In this document: piece after piece, positions 46,407-54,435 of the stretch
How positions within the stretch are numbered: position 1 is the first letter of the stretch
Layout: each line of letters starts with the position of its first letter
NCBI GenBank assembly: GCA_963702955.1
Contig: OY969774.1
Span: 2,046,001 to 2,110,000, forward strand
Reading direction: 5' to 3'
Source of the DNA: VRUE01 sp963702955
Lineage (GTDB): Bacteria > Actinomycetota > Thermoleophilia > Solirubrobacterales > 70-9
Length of the DNA: 64,000 nucleotides
Program-made: the position numbers and the translations under genes
The notes under the pieces: generated by a model
The model's input: the letters and a program-made list of their open reading frames with translations, nothing else
The model's database searches: none
Told to the model about the DNA's origin: nothing

Positions 46407-46443
46407 GCGGCGCGCATTTTCGCAGTTTCGCGTCGCCGGCTCG

Positions 46444-47367
46444 TTAAGGGACGGGCAACGGCTCGAAGCGGGTCATCCCGACGAGGTCGCCGAAGCGCTC
46501 GTCGATCTCCTCGCGGCTCAGCCGCGCCACCCGCTCGCAGCCGAATTCCTCGACGTTGAAGGAGGCGAGCACGGTGCCGTATCCCATCGCCCGCCGCAGG
46601 CTCGCGTCGTCGAGCTCGCCCTCGTGGCTGTCGAGGTAGCCGAGGAAGCCTCCGGCGAAGCTGTCGCCGGCCCCGGTCGGGTCGCGCACGTCCTCCAGCG
46701 GGAAGCCGGGCAGGGCGAAGAAGCTCTCCGCGGTGAACAGCGCCGCCCCGTACTCGCCCTGCTTGGCGACGACGGCGCGCGGTCCCAGCTCCATCACAGC
46801 CCGCGCGGCGCGGGCCAGGTTCGACTCGCCGGTCAGCTGGCGGATCTCGGCGTCGTTGACGATCACGCAGTCGACCTCGGCGATCGCCGCCAGCAGCGAC
46901 TCCTTGGCGGTGTCGATCCAGAGGTTCATCGAGTCCAGCGCGCAGAAGCGGGCGGCGCCGCACTGGGCGCGGACCTGGCGCTGCAGGTCGGGCTGGATGT
47001 TGGCGAGGAAGAGGACGTCGGCGTCCTTCGAGGCCTGGGAGAGCTTCGGCTCGAACTCGCCGAAGACGCCGAGCTGGGTGTCCTCGGTGTGGGCGACGTT
47101 GAGGTCGTACTCGTAGCGGCCGCGCCAGAAGAAGGACTTGCCGCCCGGCACCCGCTCGATGTCGTCGGTGTGGACGCCGCGGCTCTCCAGCACCTCGAAC
47201 TCGGCGGCGCCGAAGTCCTCGCCGACCGGCCCCACCGGCCGTACCTCGGTGAAGAAGCCGGCGGCGAGCGAGAAGTGGACGGCGGTGCCGCCGAGCATGC
47301 GCTCGCGCTCGCCGAAGGGGGTCTTGACGGAATCGAAGGCTATGGAGCCCACTACGGTCAGGGACAT
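46444..47367 (-). CDS. PfkB family carbohydrate/nucleoside kinase
   Basis: A 307-residue ribokinase-fold kinase. TPFGERERMLGGTAVHFSLA is the substrate-side motif and DVRDPTGAGDSFAGGFLGYL carries the anion hole and catalytic Asp. CALDSMNLWIDTAKESL and VIVNDAEIRQLTGES are typical of the adenosine-kinase-like subgroup, but the substrate is uncertain. The start was placed at the ATG 6 bases after TACCCT (complement of 47374-47379) rather than the more upstream in-frame ATG at 47415, which lies in a palindrome. Divergent from the quinone oxidoreductase. Confidence 0.88.
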   Translation of the reverse strand: MSLTVVGSIAFDSVKTPFGERERMLGGTAVHFSLAAGFFTEVRPVGPVGEDFGAAEFEVLESRGVHTDDIERVPGGKSFFWRGRYEYDLNVAHTEDTQLGVFGEFEPKLSQASKDADVLFLANIQPDLQRQVRAQCGAARFCALDSMNLWIDTAKESLLAAIAEVDCVIVNDAEIRQLTGESNLARAARAVMELGPRAVVAKQGEYGAALFTAESFFALPGFPLEDVRDPTGAGDSFAGGFLGYLDSHEGELDDASLRRAMGYGTVLASFNVEEFGCERVARLSREEIDERFGDLVGMTRFEPLPVP

Positions 47368-47381
47368 TGGGGCAGGGTATA

Positions 47382-47510
47382 GGGGGTCGGGGGTGCCTCG
47401 CCGGGTGCCCATCACCGCCTATCGGCGGTGAAATTGTGTGCCCCTTCGGGGCAAGGATCACTCTGCGGTGCCCGCTTCGCGAGGCTCCCGGCGAGGCACC
47501 CCCGACCCCC
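47382..47510. repeat. 129-bp element with perfect 24-bp terminal inverted repeats
   Basis: The left arm 47382-47405 (starting GGGGGTCGGGGGTGCC) is exactly complementary to the right arm 47487-47510 (ending GGCACCCCCGACCCCC). The interior contains two smaller hairpins: CACCGCC-TAT-CGGCGGTG and TGCCCC-TTCG-GGGCA. It occupies the gap between two divergent genes, immediately beside their -10 boxes. It looks like a mobile palindromic element or a structured RNA; no protein is encoded and no target duplication is evident. Confidence 0.7.
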
Positions 47511-47539
47511 ATTCCCCGGGCCACTATGGTTCGCCGCCT

Positions 47540-48487
47540 GTGAAAGCGATTCGGATTGAGGAGTTCGGCGGGCCGGAGGTGCTGCGGTACGTCGATGTGG
47601 AGGAGCCGAGCCCCGGTGAGGGAGAGGTGCTGGTCGAGGTTGCTCGCAGCGGGATCAACTTTGCCGATACGCATGCGACTCGGAACGATTATCTGGCTGA
47701 GCAGCAACTGCCTTTGATCCCCGGGGCCGAGGTGAGCGGGCGTACGCCTGACGGGCGCCGGGTGGCGGCGCTCCTCGGCGGCGGCGGTTATGCGGAGAAG
47801 GTCGTCGTGCCCGAGAGCCTCCTGATCCCGGTTCCCGACGCGGTCGACGACGACCGGGCGGCGGCGCTGCTGCTGCAGGGGCTGACCGCGATGGCGCTGG
47901 TCCGCCGCTGCGCCCGGATCGAGCCGGGCGAGACGCTGCTGGTCGAGGCCGCCGCCGGCGGCACCGGCTCGCTCTCGGTGCAGCTCGGCAAGCGGGCCGG
48001 CGCGAAGGTGATCGGCCTCGCCTCCAGCGAGCAGAAGCGGGCGCTGGTCGAGCGGCTCGGCGCCGACGCGACCGTCAACTCGCGCTCGCCGGACCTGAAT
48101 GGAGCGATCCTCGAGGCCAACGGCGGCGAGAAGGTCAACGCGGTCCTGCACATGAGCGGCGGCGAGGCCTTCGACGCCGAGTTCGCCGCCCTGGCGCCGC
48201 TGGGGAGGATGGTCGTCTTCGGGATCGCCTCGCGCGAGCAGCGCGACGTCTCCACCGGCGCCCTGCTGCAGGGCTCGAAGTCGGTGATCGGCTTCTGGCT
48301 GATCCACCTGCTGCTGCAGCGCGAGGTCGTCGCGCCGATGATCGGCGAGCTGCTCGGCGCGGTCGCCGGCGGCGAGCTGGAGGTCAACGTCGGCGAGGTC
48401 TACCCGCTGTCCGAGGCGGCCCGCGCCCACGAAGACCTGATCGCCCGCCGCACCACCGGCAAGCTCCTCCTGGACCCGTCGAAGTGA
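47540..48487 (+). CDS. NADPH:quinone oxidoreductase-like zinc-independent dehydrogenase
   Basis: A 315-residue MDR-superfamily protein. It starts MKAIRIEEFGGPEVLRYVDV, with SGINFADTHATRN and the nucleotide-binding EAAAGGTGSLSVQLGKRAGA. It lacks the Cys/His zinc ligands, as in quinone oxidoreductases. It reduces quinones or enoyl carbonyls with NADPH. The GTG is 9 bases after TATGGT. The stop overlaps the DEAD-box helicase start (GTGA), so the two are cotranslated. Confidence 0.88.
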   Translation: MKAIRIEEFGGPEVLRYVDVEEPSPGEGEVLVEVARSGINFADTHATRNDYLAEQQLPLIPGAEVSGRTPDGRRVAALLGGGGYAEKVVVPESLLIPVPDAVDDDRAAALLLQGLTAMALVRRCARIEPGETLLVEAAAGGTGSLSVQLGKRAGAKVIGLASSEQKRALVERLGADATVNSRSPDLNGAILEANGGEKVNAVLHMSGGEAFDAEFAALAPLGRMVVFGIASREQRDVSTGALLQGSKSVIGFWLIHLLLQREVVAPMIGELLGAVAGGELEVNVGEVYPLSEAARAHEDLIARRTTGKLLLDPSK

Positions 48488-49956
48488 CCACCTTCAAGGA
48501 CCTGGGGCTGGCGCCGGAGATCCAGCAGGCGCTGGACGAGCTCGGCTACACCGAGCCGACGCCGATCCAGGAGCAGGCGATCCCCGAGCTGCTGGGGGGC
48601 CACGACGTGATCGGCCAGGCGCAGACCGGGACCGGCAAGACCGCCGCCTTCGGCCTGCCGCTGCTGCAGTACCTCGACCCGGCCGACGACGAGGTGCAGG
48701 CCTTCGTCCTCACCCCCACCCGCGAGCTCTGCATCCAGGTGACCCAGGCTCTGCGGACCTACGCCGAGCACCTCGACATCGAGATCGTCGCCGTCTTCGG
48801 CGGCGCCCCGATCCGCTCCCAGCAGGCGCAGCTGCGGGCCGGCGCCCACGTCGTCGTCGCTACCGTCGGGCGGATGATGGACCTGATGTCGCGCCGCTCG
48901 CTGGTCCTCACCGCGGCCCGCTACGTGGTCCTCGACGAGGCCGACGAGATGCTCGACCTCGGCTTCATCGAAGACGTCGAGAAGATCCTGCGGATGTGCC
49001 CGAGCGGCCGCCAGACGGCGCTCTTCTCGGCGACGATGCCGCCGCCGGTCAAAAAGCTCGCCGAGAGTCACATGTACGACCCGACGACGATCAAAATCAC
49101 GCCGAAGAAGCTGACCGTCAACGCGATCGAGCAGGCCTTCGTCGAGGTACCGGCCAAAGACAAGGCGGCGCGCCTGGTACAGCTGCTGAAGACCGAGGAA
49201 CCGGAGCAGGCGATCATCTTCTGCCGGACCAAAATCGGCGCCTCGAAGCTGGAAAGGACGCTGAGCGACAAAGGACTCGACGTCAAGGCGCTGCACGGCG
49301 ACATGAGCCAGGGCTCCCGCGACGGCGTGATGATCGCCTTCAAGGACCACCGGGTGAAGCTGCTGGTCGCCACCGACATCGCCGCCCGCGGGCTCGACAT
49401 CGAGCACGTCACCCACGTCATCAACTACGACGTCCCCGCCTCCTCGGAGGTCTACGTGCACCGGATCGGGCGCACCGGCCGGGTCGGGCGCACCGGCCGC
49501 GCGATCACCCTGGTGACGCCGGCCCAGCGCGAGGAGATCGGCCGGATCGAGCGCGACGTGAAAACCTCGATCGGCGAGTGGGAGAGTCCCGAGGACCGGC
49601 TCGAGCACGCGCCCCGCCCGCGCCGCCGCGAGCGGCCCGAGCGTCAGAAGGAGCGCGAGCGACCGGAGCCGGCCCCCGCGAACGGCGACGGCGCCCCGGA
49701 GGGCGAGCAGGAGGCGGGCGACTGGGTGAAGCTGTTCGTCAACCGCGGCGAACGCAGCGGCATTACCGAGGAGGACCTGCGCTGGGCGCTGCGCGAGGGC
49801 GCCGTGCTCGACGAGGAGAAGATCCACGACATCCGCGTCCTGCACCGCTTCTCCTTCGTCGAGGTCGCCTCCGGCGAGGCCGACCGCACGGTCGAGTTCC
49901 TCGACGGCACCAAGCTGAAGGGCAAGGAGATCCGGCTCGAGGTCGCGAAGAGCTAG
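48484..49956 (+). CDS. DEAD-box RNA helicase (CsdA/DbpA type)
   Basis: A 490-residue ATP-dependent RNA helicase. Q motif TPIQEQAIP, Walker A AQTGTGKTAA, DEAD box VLDEADEMLDLGF, SAT motif, ARGLDIEHV and HRIGRTGRVGRTGR are in order. A charged linker (about 375-410) precedes a C-terminal DbpA/CsdA-like RNA-binding domain (DWVKLFVNRGERSGITEEDL). It likely remodels rRNA or mRNA structure, for example in ribosome assembly or cold adaptation. The GTG start overlaps the upstream stop. Confidence 0.95.
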   Translation: MTTFKDLGLAPEIQQALDELGYTEPTPIQEQAIPELLGGHDVIGQAQTGTGKTAAFGLPLLQYLDPADDEVQAFVLTPTRELCIQVTQALRTYAEHLDIEIVAVFGGAPIRSQQAQLRAGAHVVVATVGRMMDLMSRRSLVLTAARYVVLDEADEMLDLGFIEDVEKILRMCPSGRQTALFSATMPPPVKKLAESHMYDPTTIKITPKKLTVNAIEQAFVEVPAKDKAARLVQLLKTEEPEQAIIFCRTKIGASKLERTLSDKGLDVKALHGDMSQGSRDGVMIAFKDHRVKLLVATDIAARGLDIEHVTHVINYDVPASSEVYVHRIGRTGRVGRTGRAITLVTPAQREEIGRIERDVKTSIGEWESPEDRLEHAPRPRRRERPERQKERERPEPAPANGDGAPEGEQEAGDWVKLFVNRGERSGITEEDLRWALREGAVLDEEKIHDIRVLHRFSFVEVASGEADRTVEFLDGTKLKGKEIRLEVAKS

Positions 49957-49960
49957 GGCC

Positions 49961-50332
49961 ATGGGCGACTCCCCCTCTCAGCTGATTGACGCGAGAATCG
50001 AGGAGCTGGGCGATTGGCGGGGCGAGACGCTCGCTCGGGTCCGAGCCCTGATCAAGCAGGCCGACCCCGAAGTGGTCGAGGAGTGGAAATGGCGAGGCGT
50101 CCCGACCTGGTACCACGACGGGATCGTCTGCACCGGCGAGACCTACAAGGACAAGGTGAAGACGACCTTCGCCAAGGGCGCCTCATTGGAGGACCCTGCG
50201 GGCCTCTTCAACTCCAGCCTCGAGGGCAACACCAGGCGCGCGATCGATTTCCACGAGGGCGACGAGATCGACGAAGAGGCGTTGAAGGCGCTCATCCGCG
50301 CCGCCGTGGCGCTGAACACGTCCTCTCGGTAA
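49961..50332 (+). CDS. DUF1801 domain protein
   Basis: A 123-residue protein with the DUF1801 (YdhG-like) pattern: ARVRALIKQADPEVVEEWKW followed by GVPTWYHDGIVCTGETYKDK. The family has a small alpha-beta fold of unknown function. It begins four bases after the helicase stop and is probably the last gene of the oxidoreductase-helicase operon. Confidence 0.82.
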   Translation: MGDSPSQLIDARIEELGDWRGETLARVRALIKQADPEVVEEWKWRGVPTWYHDGIVCTGETYKDKVKTTFAKGASLEDPAGLFNSSLEGNTRRAIDFHEGDEIDEEALKALIRAAVALNTSSR

Positions 50333-50400
50333 GCCCGACGGGGTACTAGCCGCGGCGTTCGGCCTTTCTCCACTGGACAAAGGTTCGCACCTCGCAATAG

Positions 50401-50430
50401 GGTGACAAACCAGTTAACCGGTTTGTCACC
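50401..50430. promoter_or_regulatory. 30-bp palindrome in the leader of secreted paralog 2
   Basis: GGTGACAAACC and GGTTTGTCACC are perfect 11-base arms around an eight-base centre containing GTTAAC. TGGACA, 18 bases, then TAGGGT (50398-50403) form a promoter-like pair whose -10 overlaps the left arm. The palindrome ends 19 bases before the ATG. It is either a repressor operator or a stable hairpin in the 5' UTR. Confidence 0.6.
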
Positions 50431-50449
50431 ACTCATACAGGGAGTTGAA

Positions 50450-51013
50450 ATGACCCGAATCAGGAAGGTGCTCACCTTCTCCAACGTCATTGCCTGCCTC
50501 GCGCTCTTCATGGCGCTGGGAGGGACCGTCTATGCGGCAGGGAAGATCAGCGGCACGCAGATCAAGTCCGGCTCGCTGCCTGGCAACCGAATCAAGTCGA
50601 AGACGGTCACCGCGAATCAGATCAAGTCGAACACGCTTACCGGCAATCAGGTCAAGGCCGGCTCGCTGACCGGTCCGAAGTTCAAGGCCGGCTCGATCAC
50701 CGGCACGCAGATCAACCAGACGACCCTCACCGGCGTCAGCGCCGCGAGCCTCGCGAGCGTGCAGTACGCGGTGGCGACGGTGGCCATTTCGAGCACGTCG
50801 AAAAGTGGGACGACGGTGACCGCCGCCTGTCCCCTCGGCACCTACGTCATCGGTGGCGGCGCCACTGTGAGCAACGAGGAAAAAGCGTTTCTCAACGACA
50901 GTGGTCCGAGCCCGCTGCACACCGGCTGGGTGGCAACCGGGTATTCCTTCGGCTCGGTGGGCAACTCGATCACCGTCACCGCGATCTGCACCGCGGTGAA
51001 AACGGTCGGCTAA
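50450..51013 (+). CDS. secreted repeat protein, paralog 2 of 3
   Basis: A 187-residue protein with the same architecture as the 21281 gene. The leader is RIRKVLTFSNVIACLALFMA then LGGTVYAAG. A rod of short repeats follows (TGNQVKAGSLTGPKFKAGSI). The C-terminal domain has TVTAACPLGTYVIGGGATVS and ends VTAICTAVKTVG. The ATG has AGGGAG at 5 bases. A 30-bp palindrome lies between promoter and start. Probably surface-located; function unknown. Confidence 0.8.
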   Translation: MTRIRKVLTFSNVIACLALFMALGGTVYAAGKISGTQIKSGSLPGNRIKSKTVTANQIKSNTLTGNQVKAGSLTGPKFKAGSITGTQINQTTLTGVSAASLASVQYAVATVAISSTSKSGTTVTAACPLGTYVIGGGATVSNEEKAFLNDSGPSPLHTGWVATGYSFGSVGNSITVTAICTAVKTVG

Positions 51014-51047
51014 CTCCGAAACGCCCTGACGACCGCCCCGATCCCGC

Positions 51048-51431
51048 TCAGGCAGCGGGGTCGGGGCCGGTCAGCTCGGCGATCCGCTCGAACAGCGCCT
51101 CGAAGTCGATCGGCTTGCCGACGTAGCCGCTGATCCCGAGCGCCTCGTCCCCTTCCCCGTCTGCCTCGCGGTGGGCGCTGACGATCAGCGCCGGGGTGTC
51201 AACGCCGTCGGCGCGCAGCTCGCGCAGCGCGTCGATCCCGGACACGCGCGGCATCATCGCGTCGAGCAGCAGCAGGTCGGGTTGCGGCCCGCCCTCGCGA
51301 CGCACCGCATCCATCGCTTCCTGGCCGTCGGCGACGGTCTCGACCTCGTGGCCCTCCATCTCGAGCCGCGTCCGCAGCAGCAGCAGGATCGTCTCGGAGT
51401 CGTCGGCGACGAGCACCCGGGCCATCGTCAT
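51048..51431 (-). CDS. single-domain response regulator
   Basis: A 127-residue CheY-like receiver domain: VLVADDSETILLLLRTRLEM with the acidic pair, phosphoacceptor Asp in PDLLLLDAMMPRVSG, Ser/Thr position in ALIVSAHRE and Lys in YVGKPIDFEAL. There is no output domain, so it acts through partners. The ATG overlaps the stop of the sensor kinase (ATGA), so the two form a two-component pair. Confidence 0.9.
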   Translation of the reverse strand: MTMARVLVADDSETILLLLRTRLEMEGHEVETVADGQEAMDAVRREGGPQPDLLLLDAMMPRVSGIDALRELRADGVDTPALIVSAHREADGEGDEALGISGYVGKPIDFEALFERIAELTGPDPAA

Positions 51432-52705
51432 GCCTCCGGCAGCCGGAAGCTGAAGGTCAACCCCTCGCCCGGGGTCAACTCGGCGGCGATCGTGCCGCCG
51501 TGCAGCTCGACCAGCGACTTGGAGATCGCCAGTCCGAGGCCGGTGCCGCCGACGCGCTGGGTCATGCCGGCGTCGCCGCGCGTGAAGCGCTCGAAGATGT
51601 GCTCCAGCTGGTCCTTGGGGATTCCGGGTCCGTCGTCGATCACGCTGATCTCCACTTCGTCACCAACTCGCCTTCCCCTTACCCGTATGGACGTACCTTC
51701 AGCGCAGTACTCATTCGCATTCGTAAGCAAATTGACCATTACTTGGCGAATCCGGTCCCGATCGGCTTGCACCATGGGCAGGCCGGGCTCGATCTCCTCG
51801 CTCAGCGTCTGCCCGCGAGCCTCCATCTGACCGCGGATAGCCCGCTCGGCGTCGGCGATCAGCGTCGCCGGCGCCGTCGGCGACGGCTCGATCTTCAGCT
51901 GCCCGGCGTCGCTGCGGGCGAGGTCGAGCAGGTCGTTGAGGAGGCGGACGAGGTGGCGGCTGTTGTCGAGGATGATCTCGACCGTGTCGGCCTGCTTGGG
52001 GCTGAGCTTCTCCCGCTCCAGCATCAGGATCTCGGCGAAGCCCTGGACCGAGGTCAGCGGGCTGCGCAGCTCATGCGAGGCGGTCAGCACGAACTCGTCT
52101 TTCATCCGGTCGAGCTGGTCGCGTTCGCCGGCGCGGCGCTGCAGCTCCTCGGCCATCTCGTTGAAGGCGCGGCCGAGCGAGGCGGTCTCGGAGAGGCCGC
52201 CGACCTTGACCCGGGCGTCGAGGTCGCCGCCGGCGAGGCGTTCGGATGCCTCGACCAGATCCTCGAGCGGCCGCCGCATCGAGGAGATCAGGCCGCTGAA
52301 CAGCAGCGCCGCCCCGGTCAGCCCGGCGATCAGCCCGGCGCCGACCAGCAGCGCCGTGTCACGCGTCTGGCTGGAGATGTCGTCGCGGAGCGCCTGCCTG
52401 CGGCTCTGCTGGGCGATGATCGTCGCCCGCGCTGCGGCCGGGTGGATGCCCTGCGAGAGCCGGGTCCGCGCCTCGATCTCGCGCTGGTATGAGCGGGCGG
52501 TCGCGTCCTCGTAGTCCTGGCGCTGCTGGATGAAGCGGGCGACGCCGATCACGGCGAGGCCGGTGAGCACGGCGAAGGCGATCGCGAAGCCGATCGTCAG
52601 CCGGTTGGCGAGCGACGGGCTCAACCTGAAACGTCGTCGGGAATATGCTTGCTCGGCTATGGGCGACGAGGCTACAGGCGAGGCCTTTCTCCTGGTGTAT
52701 CCCAT
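51428..52705 (-). CDS. membrane sensor histidine kinase (HAMP)
   Basis: A 425-residue kinase: TM1 LTIGFAIAFAVLTGLAVIGV, a short extracytoplasmic helix region, TM2 ALLVGAGLIAGLTGAALLFS, HAMP, and dimerisation/phosphoacceptor ASHELRSPLTSVQGFAEIL. The ATPase domain has NLLTNANEY, DDGPGIP and GGTGLGLAISKSLVELHGG. The furthest ATG (52705) lies inside the 8-bp target duplication of the ISL3 element. A TTG at 52624 (SPSLANRLTIG) is an alternative start and gives a more usual N-terminus. The insertion has probably replaced the native promoter. Coupled to the response regulator downstream. Confidence 0.85.
   Translation of the reverse strand: MGYTRRKASPVASSPIAEQAYSRRRFRLSPSLANRLTIGFAIAFAVLTGLAVIGVARFIQQRQDYEDATARSYQREIEARTRLSQGIHPAAARATIIAQQSRRQALRDDISSQTRDTALLVGAGLIAGLTGAALLFSGLISSMRRPLEDLVEASERLAGGDLDARVKVGGLSETASLGRAFNEMAEELQRRAGERDQLDRMKDEFVLTASHELRSPLTSVQGFAEILMLEREKLSPKQADTVEIILDNSRHLVRLLNDLLDLARSDAGQLKIEPSPTAPATLIADAERAIRGQMEARGQTLSEEIEPGLPMVQADRDRIRQVMVNLLTNANEYCAEGTSIRVRGRRVGDEVEISVIDDGPGIPKDQLEHIFERFTRGDAGMTQRVGGTGLGLAISKSLVELHGGTIAAELTPGEGLTFSFRLPEA
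52643..52678. repeat. 36-bp near-copy of a leaderless promoter/start region
   Basis: This stretch (ATATGCTTGC...GACGAGGCTACAGG) matches 54419-54454 at 30 of 36 positions by eye. The second copy is the working promoter and first codons of the phosphotransferase gene; here an equivalent plus-strand frame begins MGDEATGEAF but lies antisense to the histidine kinase 5' region. The two copies flank the ISL3 insertion. Confidence 0.55.
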
Positions 52706-52709
52706 TTTT

Positions 52710-54093
52710 GGCTCTCCTGACGTTTCCGTGGGTCACGTAACGGTGACTCTCCCCGGCAGAGGCGGACACAGCCCGCCGAGCTTCAGCATCGCCAGGGAGA
52801 TCAGCGCCTGAGGTGAGTGAAAGCCGAAGGCGCGGCGGGCGATCAAGCGGATCTGGGTGTTGATCGCCTCCACCCGCGCGTTGGAGAGGCCGTGGCGGAT
52901 CGCCGCCACGATCCCCTGCCGCTGCGCGGCGATCGTGCGGGCCAGCTTGACGAAGGGCCGCAGGCGACAGCGCCGCGCCCAAGAGAGCCATTCCTCGAGC
53001 AGGGCGATCGCCTTTCGCGCCGGCAGGCGGTAGATCTGGCGCAGCTGCTCCTTCAGCAGGTAGGCGCGGTAGAGCGGCCGGTTGAGCTTCTCGACGTCGG
53101 CGAGCTTTGACTGCTGGCGCGCTGTCAGGTTCTCGGGGTTCTTCCAGAGGGCGTAGCGGGTGCCCTTGAGCTCCGCCGCCGCGTCGCCCTGGCCTTGACG
53201 GCGCGCCTCGTTCCAGACCTCGCGGCGAACCTTGTCCAGGGCTTCGGTGGCGAGCTGAACGACGTGGAAGGGATCGACGCAGCGCTTCGCCTTCGGGCAG
53301 CGCTTTGCCAGCACCGCCTCGATCCAGCCCGCCATGTCGCAGGAGACGAGCTTCAGCTGCCTGGTGCGCTTCTTCCCGAGCGCGTCGAAGAACGCCTCGA
53401 CCGTCGCCTTGTCGCGCCCCGGCGCCGCCCAGATGAGCCTCCCGGTGTCGTGGTCGACGACCACGGTCAGGTAACGGTGGCCCTTGCGGTGCGATATCTC
53501 GTCGATCCCGATCTGCCGCAGGCCGGCGAGCAAGTCCACCTCGCGGCCCGTCTCGAGGGCGACCCGCTCGCAGATCCGGCCCACGCTGCGCCAGGCGATC
53601 CGCATCAGCTCGGCGACAGCGCTGCCTGAGGTGTTCACCGCCAGCCAGGCGACCTGCTGTTCGAAGGCGCGGGTAAAGCGCGAGTCGTGCCGGGCCCAGG
53701 GGACGGCGCCCACGACGACGCCGTGCACGGGGCAGCGCACCCGCGCGGCGTCGGCCTCCAGGTGAGCGATGGTGGTGCCGAGGTCCAACGCCCTCCAGCG
53801 CCGGCGGCCCTCGCCGAGGTCGAAGCCGGGTGCGCGGCGCCCGCAGACGCCGCAGCGGTCTCGTTCCCGATGGTGCGGCCTGACTGCCACCACTACCTGC
53901 TCTTTGTCGTCGATCTCGACGCCTTCGATGACCGCCCGCTCCAAACCGAGCAGGCGTGCCCATACCCTCTCCTTGCGCACGTCGTTGCCGCTCCTTTCGA
54001 TTTCCAGCCTTCTGACAGCCGGAAACCTAGGCGCGGAGCGGCGTGCGCCTTTCTTCAGGTGCTTACGTGACCCACGGAAACGTCAGGAGAGCC
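52710..54093 (-). mobile_element. complete ISL3-family insertion sequence (1384 bp)
   Basis: Perfect 31-bp terminal inverted repeats lie at 52710-52740 and 54063-54093 (outer end GGCTCTCCTGACG). The flanking 8-bp target duplication CCATTTTT is at 52702-52709 and 54094-54101, the duplication size of the ISL3 family. One transposase gene fills the element and its stop codon lies within the left repeat. Intact ends and identical duplications indicate recent insertion. It landed in an AT-rich run at the upstream edge of the sensor kinase gene. Confidence 0.95.
52733..53980 (-). CDS. ISL3 family transposase
   Basis: A 415-residue transposase. The N-terminal zinc-binding region has CGVCGRRAP and VRCPVHG. 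A helix-turn-helix precedes the DDE core: IGIDEISHRKGHRYLTVVVD with the first Asp, LVSCDMAGW and KRCVDPFHVVQ around the second, and ARVEAINTQIRLIARRAFGF with the Glu. The C-terminal LISLAMLKLGG is typical of ISL3. The frame is uninterrupted, so the element is probably active. Confidence 0.95.
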   Translation of the reverse strand: MRKERVWARLLGLERAVIEGVEIDDKEQVVVAVRPHHRERDRCGVCGRRAPGFDLGEGRRRWRALDLGTTIAHLEADAARVRCPVHGVVVGAVPWARHDSRFTRAFEQQVAWLAVNTSGSAVAELMRIAWRSVGRICERVALETGREVDLLAGLRQIGIDEISHRKGHRYLTVVVDHDTGRLIWAAPGRDKATVEAFFDALGKKRTRQLKLVSCDMAGWIEAVLAKRCPKAKRCVDPFHVVQLATEALDKVRREVWNEARRQGQGDAAAELKGTRYALWKNPENLTARQQSKLADVEKLNRPLYRAYLLKEQLRQIYRLPARKAIALLEEWLSWARRCRLRPFVKLARTIAAQRQGIVAAIRHGLSNARVEAINTQIRLIARRAFGFHSPQALISLAMLKLGGLCPPLPGRVTVT

Positions 54094-54183
54094 CCATTTT
54101 TCGGATACGGGTGGAGATTGGTGGATACAGTCAGTCTCTGGCTATACGAGGTTGGAGCGGCTCGACCGCCCCGAAGCGGGCGC

Positions 54184-54420
54184 TCAACCGCCCAGGACGC
54201 TGGGGCGCTCCATCAAAGCGCCGAGGCCGGCCTCGAAGGAAGCAGGGTCGTCGAGGGCTTCCAGAAAACGACCCGCCTCTTCTGGGTCGAGGGCGATGCT
54301 GGTCCGCTCGGCCAGCACTTGCTCGGCCTCGCGCCGGGCCGCCTGGCGAACGAACTCACTGAGCGTCTGGCCGCGGGCGGCCGCGGCGGCCTGCTCCAAG
54401 TCTCGCTCCTCATCGGTCAT
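54184..54420 (-). CDS. orphan DUF1778-like (TacA-type) antitoxin
   Basis: A 78-residue protein: EERDLEQAAAAARGQTLSEF followed by VRQAARREAEQVLAERTSIA and EEAGRFLEALDDP. This matches the ribbon-helix-helix DUF1778 antitoxins that pair with GNAT toxins. About ten N-terminal residues of the usual fold are missing, and the GNAT gene expected downstream is absent: only 82 bp remain before the IS end. It is therefore an orphan remnant or solitary regulator. The ATG is 9 bases after TAGTCT, and only 14 bp separate it from the divergent phosphotransferase ATG. Confidence 0.75.
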   Translation of the reverse strand: MTDEERDLEQAAAAARGQTLSEFVRQAARREAEQVLAERTSIALDPEEAGRFLEALDDPASFEAGLGALMERPSVLGG

Positions 54421-54435
54421 ATGCTTGCCAGACTA
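54420..54435. promoter_or_regulatory. interlocked divergent leaderless promoters
   Basis: The plus-strand TATGCT (54420-54425) precedes the ATG at 54435 by 9 bases. The minus-strand TAGTCT (complement of 54430-54435) precedes the ATG at 54420 by 9 bases. Each -10 overlaps the other gene's first codon, so both promoters must have their -35 regions within coding sequence. Confidence 0.55.

Noticed and set aside
54102..54183. A GNAT toxin partner for the DUF1778 antitoxin
   Set aside because: Only 82 bp remain before the IS element, the frames contain stops and no GNAT motif is visible. The pre-insertion sequence joined across the IS also does not restore one.
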